This document shows, piece after piece, positions 8,827 to 17,166 of a stretch of DNA of 64,000 nucleotides; position 1 is the first letter of the stretch, and the number at the start of each line of letters is the position of its first letter. The stretch comes from Bacteroidales bacterium. Its GTDB lineage: Bacteria; Bacteroidota; Bacteroidia; Bacteroidales; FEN-979. The notes beneath the pieces were generated by a model, which saw only the letters and a list, made by a program, of their open reading frames with translations, searched no databases and was not told the DNA's origin. The stretch lies in NCBI GenBank assembly GCA_023229525.1, contig JALNZC010000006.1, positions 81,156-145,155 on the forward strand, given 5' to 3'. Both the position numbers and the translations under genes were made by a program.

Positions 8827-11800
8827 TTAAAAGGAAAATTTAAGATTAAATCCAAAATTACGCGTTGAAGGCAAAGAGCCTGTTGTATAACCTTGCAGGT
8901 TCCCAGCACTCATACCTGATTCGGGATCTGTGTATGGGATCTTCTTATAGATAATCCACGGATTAGACGCTACCACTGTGAGGGTAATACCGGTAATAAA
9001 TGTTTTCTTTAATAAGGAAGAAGGCAGCGTATAAGATAAGCTTATTTCTCTGAGCTTAACATAGGTTGCATCATAAACAAAAGCTGAATTCGGTAATGCA
9101 GCATAGCCGAACCCGCTATAACTTGTAGCATTGACCCTTACCCAGTTTTGCGTACCATCAGGCAACACACCGTCATTTATATAACCACCGCTCGTTGCTG
9201 CATATCCTTTTGAATGATCATTGGGATCCTTCCAAACAATCGGATTTCTGACCGGATTTCCCAAATCGTTGGTATAGGCAGTTTCAGGATATAGACCGCT
9301 TGACATTCCATAATACATATCAAGTGAAAAAATACTTCCACCTTTTTGAACATCAATCAAAAAACTAAATGCCCAATTTTTATATTTTAAGGTATTGGTT
9401 ATCCCTCCGTTCCATTTTGGATTGACGTTTCCGATAATATTGTTAGAGGTAGCTGTTTTAAGGTATTTACCTGTAGTCGCACTGACTTTTTTATTCCCAT
9501 TTGCGTCATACACATAATCGGATCCATAAATAACACCATAGGGTTGGCCTACCATGGCATTTAATGTGACCCCGCCCTGGAAAGAGCCTAACTGCAGGTT
9601 TTGTACCCCTTCATATAAAGAAACAACTTTGTTGACATTTTTTGACCAGTTGACAATAATATCCCAGGAGAAGTTCTTGTTTCTGCATGGGGTTCCTTTC
9701 AAAGTCAACTCAATACCTTTGTTTTGAATTTCACCGGCATTGATGTATTTGGAGTTATATCCCGTAGCGGTTGTCATAACCAATGGTAAAATCTGGTTTG
9801 TCGTGTTGGTGCTGTATAAAGCAAAATCAAATCCCAACCTGTTGTTCAGAAAATTCATTTCAATCCCACCTTCCACACTGTTGGTCATTTCGGGTTTTAA
9901 GTTGGCATTTTTATCAGTAGAAGCAACAGAAGTGATAGGACTGTTCATCGGAGTACCAATGTTGTACGTATTAATCAACTGGTCAAAACCAGCCGGACCA
10001 CCAACCTGGGCATAATTCAAACGAATTTTACCAAATGAAAGCCATTTTGCATCCGGAAGCAGTTGAGAGAAAATAAAACCGCCGGAAATTGATGGATAGT
10101 AATAGCTGCTATGGCTGACGGGCAATGTGGATGAATGGTCACGTCTGATTGTACCGTCAAGGTAAACCATATTCTTAAACCCAACGGAAACACTTGCGTA
10201 AATGCCGTCGACACCAATTTTTGAGGCCAATTCTCTTGAGAGGGGTAATGGGTCGATGCTATTCCACAAAGAATATAATTCAGGTACCCCTAAGCCGCCA
10301 TTGGTTGAGGAAATGAGTCTGTTGAAATTTGTCCGCCGGATATTTAATCCAAGAACCGCTTTCAGGTTAAAGGATTTTGAAAGATTTTTATTAAAATTTG
10401 CCATCAGGTCCCAGTTGTATTCACTAAAGGTAAAATCTCTCCGCAAATATCCCGATTGCTGATCGCTTCTGTTTGAGCTCCCGTCTGAACCTGTGCCAAT
10501 TCCAAACGGAGCGGCAATACTACCTACTGCTCTTCTTTCTTCCTGGAGTTCATTGTAAGCATCAACAGACATACGCCCATAAATGTCTAACCAACTGGTA
10601 ATTTTATAATCAAGAGCCAGATTTCCAAAGAAACGATTTCTGCTATCTGTTTCATAGTTTTGATAACGTGTCCAATAATAATTATCCCAATAGATTGGAC
10701 TAAAATCGTTAGCGGCAGGATCCGGATTGGAATAATTCCAGGTCACATTTCTTGATGTTACGTTATACATGTCTCTTTGTTGCAGAATATCAACATTGGT
10801 TTCCATCCACTGACGAAAAGAAGTAACAATGTTATCAGAATACCCTGTTGAATTTCTGCCTTTTCCCTTGATATTGGAATAACTTCCGGCAGCTGATACG
10901 GTAAACTTGTCTGTAACATTCCATGTACCATTCATGGTAACGATGTTTTTATTTAAGCTGCTGTTGGGCATTAACCCTTTTTGGTCGAAGTTGGTATAGG
11001 ATAATCTATAATTACCTTTACTAAATGAGTTATCAATAGATAATGTTGTATTCCAGGTTACTGGTTTTTCAAAGAAGGTAATAGGACCGTTTTTTGCCGC
11101 GACCCACGGAGTCGGTTTCTTGTAGTTTGGTGATGCCGGGTCAACAGCATCCCACTGATAAACCAATAAATTCGGGTCAAATGGCGCTCCAAAAGAAGCA
11201 TCTTCCGTTGTAGGAACCCAGGTTTGGTCAACACCATCAACTTTTATTATATTGAAATAAGCATCCCCATCAGGTCCGTAATATTTGCCATAACCGGCTC
11301 CATATTGTTGCTGATATGTTGGGAATGTGGTTTTATCCACCCAACCAATATCCACCCCGGTACTTAATGTAACCCCAATTCCCTTTCTGGCAACACCTTC
11401 TCCGGTTCCGGTACCTTTCTTTGTTGTGATCATAATCACACCTGTAGAAGCTCTTGAACCATAGAGCGCTGTTGCCGCAGCTCCCTTGAGAACGTTTATC
11501 GATGCAATATCATCGGGATTAATGTCAGACGCTGCATTGCCATAATCGTATCCGATTCCGGTTCGTCCCTGATCAGTAGTGTTTGTAATCTGATTATTTA
11601 CAGGAACACCATCAATAACGAATAAAACCTGGTTATCACCTGTAAGTGATTTATTACCACGAAGGATGATGTTGGTTGATCCCCCCATGTTGGTGTTCGT
11701 TGTTACCTGAACCCCGGAAACTTTACCGGAAAGGTTGTTGATGAAGTTGGAAGTTTTAATAGTCGTCAAATTGTCTCCTTTAACTTCCTGTGTGGCATAA

Positions 11801-12159
11801 CCAAGCGACTTTTTCTCCCGCGGAATACCAAGCGCTGTTACAACAACACCTTCCAGTTCCTGAACACTGGGTGAAAGGACAACGTTAACAACATTATCCA
11901 CTCCCAATGTAATTTCCTGGGTTTTCATACCGACATAAGAAACCAAGATTACGTTTTTATCTTTCGGTACGTTGAGTGTAAACTTGCCATCAATATCGGT
12001 AATGGCGCCGACCGCAGTACCTTTAACGAGGACAGTGGCACCGGGTATTGCAGCGCCATCATCAGAACTCGTAACCTTGCCCGTAATTGTTCTTTGGGCA
12101 GTGGCAACCTGCAACCCTATGAAAAGCATAAGGGCAAGTAAGATTGTAAATTTTCTCAT
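8827..12159 (-). CDS. SusC/RagA-like TonB-dependent outer-membrane channel
   Basis: 1110-residue TonB-linked importer. Signal peptide (MRKFTILLALMLFIGLQVATAQ), then a carboxypeptidase-like domain (ITGKVTSSDDGAAIPGATV, VSYVGMKTQEI), the SusC TonB-box region (VVVTALGIPREKKSLGYA, residues ~105-122), the plug (SGKVSGVQVTTNTNMGGS, IILRGNKSLTGDNQVLFVIDG, INVLKGAAATALYGSRAS) and a beta-barrel ending in FNLKFSF with the terminal Phe needed for BAM assembly. Works with the SusD-like protein downstream. The 282-bp region upstream (12160-12441) is AT-rich; I found no exact TAnnTTTG box in it. Confidence 0.95.
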   Translation of the reverse strand: MRKFTILLALMLFIGLQVATAQRTITGKVTSSDDGAAIPGATVLVKGTAVGAITDIDGKFTLNVPKDKNVILVSYVGMKTQEITLGVDNVVNVVLSPSVQELEGVVVTALGIPREKKSLGYATQEVKGDNLTTIKTSNFINNLSGKVSGVQVTTNTNMGGSTNIILRGNKSLTGDNQVLFVIDGVPVNNQITNTTDQGRTGIGYDYGNAASDINPDDIASINVLKGAAATALYGSRASTGVIMITTKKGTGTGEGVARKGIGVTLSTGVDIGWVDKTTFPTYQQQYGAGYGKYYGPDGDAYFNIIKVDGVDQTWVPTTEDASFGAPFDPNLLVYQWDAVDPASPNYKKPTPWVAAKNGPITFFEKPVTWNTTLSIDNSFSKGNYRLSYTNFDQKGLMPNSSLNKNIVTMNGTWNVTDKFTVSAAGSYSNIKGKGRNSTGYSDNIVTSFRQWMETNVDILQQRDMYNVTSRNVTWNYSNPDPAANDFSPIYWDNYYWTRYQNYETDSRNRFFGNLALDYKITSWLDIYGRMSVDAYNELQEERRAVGSIAAPFGIGTGSDGSSNRSDQQSGYLRRDFTFSEYNWDLMANFNKNLSKSFNLKAVLGLNIRRTNFNRLISSTNGGLGVPELYSLWNSIDPLPLSRELASKIGVDGIYASVSVGFKNMVYLDGTIRRDHSSTLPVSHSSYYYPSISGGFIFSQLLPDAKWLSFGKIRLNYAQVGGPAGFDQLINTYNIGTPMNSPITSVASTDKNANLKPEMTNSVEGGIEMNFLNNRLGFDFALYSTNTTNQILPLVMTTATGYNSKYINAGEIQNKGIELTLKGTPCRNKNFSWDIIVNWSKNVNKVVSLYEGVQNLQLGSFQGGVTLNAMVGQPYGVIYGSDYVYDANGNKKVSATTGKYLKTATSNNIIGNVNPKWNGGITNTLKYKNWAFSFLIDVQKGGSIFSLDMYYGMSSGLYPETAYTNDLGNPVRNPIVWKDPNDHSKGYAATSGGYINDGVLPDGTQNWVRVNATSYSGFGYAALPNSAFVYDATYVKLREISLSYTLPSSLLKKTFITGITLTVVASNPWIIYKKIPYTDPESGMSAGNLQGYTTGSLPSTRNFGFNLKFSF

Positions 12160-12441
12160 ACAGTTGAATTTTAATTAGTAAAATGTTAATAATCAGTGAC
12201 AAGACAAAATGTTAATGGGATGACATTCCTGTTGTCACCCATCGGAATATATATATTGGGTTAAGTGCTTTATGGTGTTATTGCTTTTCAGGTGCAATTA
12301 TACTAATTACTTTTTATGAAACAAAAAAGAATTTAACAAAAATTTAATATTTATTAACACCTTTTTAACTTATGAACGGAACGCCAATATGTTAGTTAAT
12401 CAATTAGGCAAAAAAAGAAAAAAGCAATCATGAGCAACAAA

Positions 12442-12867
12442 TCAGCTTAACCGCTTGAAAAAAATACCACAGAGCAGGACTAATAAAATATAGACTGCGG
12501 TTGTAGTTACTGCAATATCCGGCCGGAATATCTGAAAAAGAGCAATAATCAAACAGGCAAAAGCAAGGAGGTAGTACCCACTTTTTCGAAGTTTCCACAA
12601 CATTATCGAACCTGATAATCCGATGAGGTGTAAGAAAAAACCTCCAGTAAACACCATCCGGATCTGTGTTTTAGTAAATATTTCTTCAGGGGCATATTGA
12701 TCAATCACTTCTGTAATAGTTCCTGAATAAAAAATACCAACGAGAAATACAACAGTCAGAAAGCCAAAATAAATGAACGAAAAGATGCATAATACAGAAA
12801 GTAAAACCGGTCGGGTTTTCTCATGACCGGTTATCTTTTTATGGATTGGCAGAATTTCTTCATTCAT
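12442..12867 (-). CDS. Small four-helix membrane protein (paralogue A)
   Basis: 141 residues, function unknown. A short charged N-terminus (KKITGHEKTRP) precedes about four hydrophobic helices: LLSVLCIFSFIYFGFLTVVF, MVFTGGFFLHLIGLSG, YYLLAFACLIIALFQIF and VYILLVLLCGIFF. A positive loop WKLRKSGYY follows helix 2. The same layout and motifs (RPxLLxVLCI, KLRKSG/RLKKAG) occur in the next gene, so the two are tandem paralogues. Its start abuts the stop of that gene with no gap, implying coupled translation. Confidence 0.75.
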   Translation of the reverse strand: MNEEILPIHKKITGHEKTRPVLLSVLCIFSFIYFGFLTVVFLVGIFYSGTITEVIDQYAPEEIFTKTQIRMVFTGGFFLHLIGLSGSIMLWKLRKSGYYLLAFACLIIALFQIFRPDIAVTTTAVYILLVLLCGIFFKRLS

Positions 12868-13308
12868 TTAAACCATGAATTTCAGGTTGGTACTGTATAA
12901 AAGAATAAAAGTCCCGGAAAAGATGATGTCAGGGATGCTGGGACCTGACAGGTGCATGAAGTACATGGGCGAGAGGATCAGCAGAATCTGGAAGATGGTA
13001 TATACATGAAATCCTGCTTTCTTAAGACGGAACATCAGCAATGCCCCGACCAGTGCCCCGGCATAAAAAAGACCGGAAAACAGAAAATATCGAGGATTTG
13101 CTTCCAGTAATGAATCTATTCCCGGCAATTTGAATTTTTCGGCAAACACCTGAACCACTTCAATAAAGGTGTCGTAAAATCCGGCGATAATCAGGCTTGA
13201 CAGCATATTCATTCCACTCCCTATAAAGGTAAGAATACATAATACGGTCAGCAAATTGGGTCGTTTGGGTTTAGTTTCCGGCAGCGGATGTTGTGTTAGT
13301 TCTTCCAT
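12868..13308 (-). CDS. Small four-helix membrane protein (paralogue B)
   Basis: 146 residues, unknown function. Pro-rich charged N-terminus (HPLPETKPKRP), then helix 1 LLTVLCILTFIGSGMNML, a ~35-residue amphipathic segment (FIEVVQVFAEKFKLPGIDSL), and three more helices (FLFSGLFYAGALVGALLMF, FQILLILSPMYFMHL, IIFSGTFILLYS). Tandem paralogue of the gene at 12442-12867. The stop of the upstream DUF5684-type gene is 2 bp from its start, so the three small membrane proteins form one operon. Confidence 0.75.
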   Translation of the reverse strand: MEELTQHPLPETKPKRPNLLTVLCILTFIGSGMNMLSSLIIAGFYDTFIEVVQVFAEKFKLPGIDSLLEANPRYFLFSGLFYAGALVGALLMFRLKKAGFHVYTIFQILLILSPMYFMHLSGPSIPDIIFSGTFILLYSTNLKFMV

Positions 13309-13310
13309 AT

Positions 13311-13706
13311 TCAGGCGCCAAAATTTGATTTATCCCCGATATACACCGATTTCCCGAATCCAAGGATTGGGACGAAAATAAAGCGGAAAAAGAAAAGACC
13401 TACCGTGAATCCTGTTCCCTTACCGAAATTTTTCGCTAATCCGTTCAGGATGATGATGTAGATGAACAGGTTAACCAGCGGTATCAACATTAATAGAATA
13501 TACCACCAGGGTTTCCCGGCAATCTTGATGCCCACCAGGTAATTATAAATGGGAATAATAGCAGCCCAGCCGGGCTCCCCGGCTTTTTCGAACATAAACC
13601 AGGCACCAACGATTTCGATGACAGTCACCATTATTCCAAAAATGATGATTGGGATCACTAAAGCCAGCAATACCGGCCATAGAGAACAACCTTCTACAAT
13701 TTCCAT
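13311..13706 (-). CDS. DUF5684-type integral membrane protein
   Basis: 131 residues. Helix 1 VLLALVIPIIIFGIMVTVIEI is followed by the family signature WFMFEKAGEPGWAAIIPIYN (~residues 36-55), then GIKIAGKPWWYILLMLIPLVNLFIYIIIL and KNFGKGTGFTVGLFFFRFIFVPILGFG. This pattern (motif GxPGWxAxIPxYN, then KPxWW) is that of small Bacteroidota membrane proteins of the DUF5684 group, sometimes annotated as signal peptidase-like. No catalytic residues of a peptidase are visible. First gene of a three-gene operon of small membrane proteins. Confidence 0.78.
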   Translation of the reverse strand: MEIVEGCSLWPVLLALVIPIIIFGIMVTVIEIVGAWFMFEKAGEPGWAAIIPIYNYLVGIKIAGKPWWYILLMLIPLVNLFIYIIILNGLAKNFGKGTGFTVGLFFFRFIFVPILGFGKSVYIGDKSNFGA

Positions 13707-13780
13707 AACTTGTTTATTTAGGGTTTATAATTACAAGAGTACAACGCTCCGCACTCCTGCTGTGAATTCCGGTAAACAAA

Positions 13781-15304
13781 TTATTCCAGTGGGCCGACTG
13801 TCTTTTCCACTTCCTTGAGTATTTCGCAGGATTTAACCAGTTCCTTCATCTTATTATGATCGGGATAGAGAGGTCTGTCTATATCCAGAAAGTCCACATG
13901 TTTTCGTATGATCTCTTTGGCTTTTGTAACGCCATTCCCGAATTTGTATTCCCTGAAGTCGAGCGCCTGTGCGGCAGCCATAAATTCGATGCCGAGGATA
14001 CCGTAAGCATTGTCGAGTATCTGGAAGTTTTTCAATGCAGTGTTCATTCCCATGGAAACAAAATCTTCCTGATCGGCAGCAGCCGGTATCGATTGGATCG
14101 AGGCAGGTGCGGAAAGTATCCGTTGTTCCACGATTTGCATATCGGCAGTGTATTGACTGAGCATCATTCCGCTGAACATTCCGGCTCCTTTTGTAAGGAA
14201 TGCGGGAAGACCGACACTAAGGGCCTTATTATTGAGGCGATTCATCCGTCGTTCGCTCATAACACTGACCATAGTTACGACCATTCCTGCCATATCCATG
14301 GGAACCGAAACGGGTGAACCCTGGAAATTAGCGCCAGAAAGTTGAAGGTTTTCGTCGGGGAAGAATACCGGGTTGTCGCCCACCCCATTCAATTCGATTT
14401 CGACCTGCGAGCGGGCATATGCAAGAGCATCATGAGCGGCTCCGATTACCTGTGGTGTCGAACGCATGGAATAAGCATCCTGGATCTTACATTTCACTTT
14501 TCCTTCCGCAAGGTCCCCTCCGGTAACGCATTTCAGAATCGCTGCAGCGCTCCGGACGGCACCCTTAAAGCCTCTAATTTCATGGAGTTTCGGACTATAG
14601 GGGCGCATATTGGCTTTCATGGCTTCCAGTGACATCGATGCCGCAATTTCTGCTTGTTTCATCCAGTTGTTGGCATCATACAGGAAGAGTGCACTCATGG
14701 CAGTGAGGACATTGGATCCGTTAATAGTTGCAAGGCCGTCGCGGGCTTTCAATCCCGGAACGGGGATTCCGGCTGCATCCAGCGCTTCTTTACCGGTCAT
14801 CAGCTTCCCCTGATAATAAGCATGGCCTTCTCCCATCATCAGCAATGCAATCTGCGACATGGGGGCCAGGTCGCCACAGGCGCCAACAGAACCTTTCTGG
14901 CAAACAAAAGGTGTAACTCCCTTGTTGAGCATGTCAACCAAGGTCTGAGTAATTTCCAGGCGTGAACCAGAGTTTCCGTGTGCATGAACATTGATCCGCC
15001 CCAGCATAGCGCCACGAACCCAGTCAACCGGCATGGGGTCACCGATCCCGGCGGCATGGTTGTATATAAGGTATTTCTGGAAATCCTTTACCTCGTCATC
15101 GTTCAGAACCACTTCCGAAAATTCACCGATACCGGTATTCACCCCATACATGATTTCATGGGCTTCAATTTTCTTTTCGAGCATGTCCCTGCATTTATGA
15201 ATCCGGATAATGGCTTCCGGATCCAATTCAACAACTTCATTCTTTCGGGCAACCCGAACAACATCTTCAATGGTAAGGCCCGACCCTTTTATAATTAATG
15301 TCAT
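13781..15304 (-). CDS. hutH: Histidine/aromatic amino-acid ammonia-lyase with Cys in the MIO triad
   Basis: 507 residues. MIO-type lyase expected to eliminate ammonia from histidine (to urocanate) or a related aromatic amino acid. Start set at MTLIIKGSGL: the longer reading frame upstream only translates an 8-bp satellite. Visible active-site features in HAL numbering: Tyr53 (MYGVNTGIG), His83 (YNHAAGIG), the triad in GSVGACGDLAP, PYS-type loop DAYSMRSTPQVIG and QEDFVSMGMNTAL. The triad reads Ala142-Cys143-Gly144 (codon TGT at 14876-14878) where the family has Ala-Ser-Gly. A Ser143Cys variant of Pseudomonas HAL is reported to stay active, so this can be a working enzyme. No other hut genes are near. 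Confidence 0.85.
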   Translation of the reverse strand: MTLIIKGSGLTIEDVVRVARKNEVVELDPEAIIRIHKCRDMLEKKIEAHEIMYGVNTGIGEFSEVVLNDDEVKDFQKYLIYNHAAGIGDPMPVDWVRGAMLGRINVHAHGNSGSRLEITQTLVDMLNKGVTPFVCQKGSVGACGDLAPMSQIALLMMGEGHAYYQGKLMTGKEALDAAGIPVPGLKARDGLATINGSNVLTAMSALFLYDANNWMKQAEIAASMSLEAMKANMRPYSPKLHEIRGFKGAVRSAAAILKCVTGGDLAEGKVKCKIQDAYSMRSTPQVIGAAHDALAYARSQVEIELNGVGDNPVFFPDENLQLSGANFQGSPVSVPMDMAGMVVTMVSVMSERRMNRLNNKALSVGLPAFLTKGAGMFSGMMLSQYTADMQIVEQRILSAPASIQSIPAAADQEDFVSMGMNTALKNFQILDNAYGILGIEFMAAAQALDFREYKFGNGVTKAKEIIRKHVDFLDIDRPLYPDHNKMKELVKSCEILKEVEKTVGPLE

Positions 15305-15311
15305 AATTTTA

Positions 15312-15420
15312 TTTATTGATTGAGTGATTGAATAACTGAGTGAATGAGTGAATGAGTGAATGAGTGATTGAGTGATTGAGTGATTGAATAACTGAGTGAT
15401 TGAGTGAATGAGTGATTGAA
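15312..15420. repeat. 8-bp satellite, GAGTGAWT units
   Basis: About thirteen degenerate 8-bp units (GAGTGAAT, GAGTGATT, GAATAACT) on the plus strand, immediately upstream of hutH. It explains the spurious SITQSLIHS-type N-terminal extension of that frame. Confidence 0.88.
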
Positions 15421-15438
15421 ATTTCGGATTTATTATTT

Positions 15439-15512
15439 TCGCCATTTCGCCATTTCGTTACTTCGCTACCTCGCTACCTCGCTATTTCGCTACCTCGCTA
15501 CCTCGCTACCTC
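15439..15512. repeat. 8-bp satellite, TCGCTACC units
   Basis: About nine units of TCGCTACC/TCGCCATT/TCGCTATT between hutH and hisS. With the GAGTGAWT array it makes up most of the 280-bp gap 15305-15584; the rest (15513-15584) shows nothing recognisable. Confidence 0.85.
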
Positions 15513-15584
15513 TTCACTCTGCTCCGATAATCATGCTTCGGGGAGAAAGAATGGCAGTTGTCCAAGTTCTTTTCAGCGTTTTTC

Positions 15585-16979
15585 TCACAATTGCAATAAT
15601 GTTATTAGTTCATCGATAACCATGGTATGTTGCTCACCTGATTTCATATCTTTTACCGCAATATACCCCGATTGAATTTCATCCTGTCCGGCAAGTACAA
15701 CATAGGGAATATTTTTTCGATTGGCGTAATCCATTTGCTTTTTAATCTTTACCTGCTCCGGATAAATTTCAGCAGGAATGCCCGCTGCCCTGACCCGCGA
15801 AGCCAGGTTAAGACAATACTTTTCCTCATCGGCTCCGAAATTGATAAAAAGTACCCGGGTCGATGTTACAATCGTAGACGGAAACAGGTTCAATTCAAGC
15901 ATGACATCATGGATGCGGTCTGCGCCAAAAGATATACCGACTCCCGACATATCCGGTAACCCGAAAATTCCGGTCAGGTCGTCGTATCGTCCTCCGCCGC
16001 ACATGCTGCCGATGGCCACATCCAGTGCATTGACCTCGATAATGGTACCTGTGTAATAATTCAGTCCGCGGGCAAGCTTGATATCAAATATGAATTTATT
16101 ATTAAGATCGATTATTTTAAGAAAATCGTTTACTTTCTCAATTTCTTCAAGGCCTTTGCACCCGATTTCAGAATTCCGGAGAAAGTCAGAAAGTATTCCG
16201 GCATTGGATTTCAACATATCTTCCAGCTGAAAAATGGGTTGTAACTTTTCTACGGCCTCCCTTGATATCCCACGTTGGATCAGTTCTTCATTGACCTTTT
16301 CCAGACCAATTTTATCCAGTTTGTCCATGGCTATCGTGATGTCGGGAAGCTTATCGGCTGCTCCTACAGCATCCGCAATACCGGCAAGGATTTTCCGGTT
16401 GTTTATCCGGATCAATACCTTGATCCCAAGCGCCGAAAAGATTGCATCGGTGATCTGTACCAATTCTACTTCGTACAAAAGAGAATGGCTTCCGACCACA
16501 TCCACATCACACTGAAAAAATTCGCGGTAACGGCCTTTCTGGGGGCGATCGGCCCGCCAGACAGGTTGTATCTGGTACCGTTTGAAAGGGAAAATCAACT
16601 CATGTTGATGCTGCACAACAAAGCGGGCAAAGGGAACAGTCAGATCATACCGAAGGCCTTTTTCAGAGATATAAGGTGTAAGGTCTTTATAATTTTGAGA
16701 TTTGAGTTCTGAATTTTGAGATTTGAGATTTAAGTTTTGAACTGCATGCATGAAATCCCCTGAGTTCAGTATTTTAAAGAGTAATTTATCGCCTTCTTCA
16801 CCATATTTTCCCATCAAGGTGGATAAATTTTCCATGGCAGGTGTTTCAATTGGTTGATAACCAAACATCTGAAAGACATTTCGAATGGTCTCAAAAATAA
16901 AATTCCGGCGAATCATTTCGACCGGATTGAAATCGCGAGTCCCTTTAGGAATTGATGGTTTTGGTAAAGACATCCACAA
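15585..16979 (-). CDS. hisS: Histidyl-tRNA synthetase
   Basis: Class II synthetase, 464 residues, charging tRNA-His. Motif 1 region SIPKGTRDFNPVEMIRR, motif 2 RYQIQPVWRADRPQKGRYREFFQCDVD, histidine-specific signatures LARGLNYYTG and SMCGGGRYD, motif 3 GVGISFGADR, and a C-terminal anticodon-binding domain (TRVLFINFG onward). A MSL start 6 bp inside is equally plausible. Between FKILNSGDF and EKGLRYD the protein carries a Lys/Ser/Gln/Asn-rich stretch (~residues 80-96, LNLKSQNSELKSQN) encoded by a seven-unit TTTTGAN satellite in antisense orientation (16692-16740). It sits in a loop that varies in length in the family, so function is probably kept. Confidence 0.96.
   Translation of the reverse strand: MWMSLPKPSIPKGTRDFNPVEMIRRNFIFETIRNVFQMFGYQPIETPAMENLSTLMGKYGEEGDKLLFKILNSGDFMHAVQNLNLKSQNSELKSQNYKDLTPYISEKGLRYDLTVPFARFVVQHQHELIFPFKRYQIQPVWRADRPQKGRYREFFQCDVDVVGSHSLLYEVELVQITDAIFSALGIKVLIRINNRKILAGIADAVGAADKLPDITIAMDKLDKIGLEKVNEELIQRGISREAVEKLQPIFQLEDMLKSNAGILSDFLRNSEIGCKGLEEIEKVNDFLKIIDLNNKFIFDIKLARGLNYYTGTIIEVNALDVAIGSMCGGGRYDDLTGIFGLPDMSGVGISFGADRIHDVMLELNLFPSTIVTSTRVLFINFGADEEKYCLNLASRVRAAGIPAEIYPEQVKIKKQMDYANRKNIPYVVLAGQDEIQSGYIAVKDMKSGEQHTMVIDELITLLQL
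16692..16740 (-). repeat. TTTTGAN heptamer array inside hisS
   Basis: Exactly seven 7-bp units (plus strand: ATTTTGA, GATTTGA, GTTCTGA, ATTTTGA, GATTTGA, GATTTAA, GTTTTGA). The coding strand therefore reads A-rich and yields Lys/Ser/Gln/Asn codons. 49 bp in phase with the gene. Confidence 0.85.
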
Positions 16980-16989
16980 CTATTTTTTA

Positions 16990-16997
16990 CAAATATA
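16990..16997 (-). promoter_or_regulatory. -7 box of hisS
   Basis: TATATTTG on the minus strand, 11 bp before the first hisS start and 17 bp before the MSL alternative. Confidence 0.45.
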
Positions 16998-17052
16998 GTA
17001 AGTTTCAGATTACTGCTTTCAAGTTTATCCAGGTAAAAATATCACATGAAGC

Positions 17053-17150
17053 TGTATCCAGCATCCTGCATCCTGCATCTAGTGTCCAGTATCCAGCATC
17101 CTGTATCCTGTATCCTGTATCCTGCATCCTGCATCCCGGCTCCTGCATCT
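17053..17150 (-). repeat. Heptamer array, GGATRCW units
   Basis: About fourteen 7-bp units (GGATGCA, GGATACA, GGATGCT) on the minus strand between ettA (stop at 17167) and hisS. G-rich strand is the sense strand of both neighbours. Confidence 0.9.
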
Positions 17151-17166
17151 GCGAACGAAGTGAGCA

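Noticed and set aside
12160..12441. Riboswitch or regulatory RNA upstream of the susC-like gene
   Set aside because: AT-rich leader without recognisable conserved fold or exact -7 box; nothing to support a call.
15305..15445. 47-codon N-terminal extension of hutH
   Set aside because: It only reads the 8-bp satellite (SITQSLIHS repeats); the HAL family starts at MTLIIKG.
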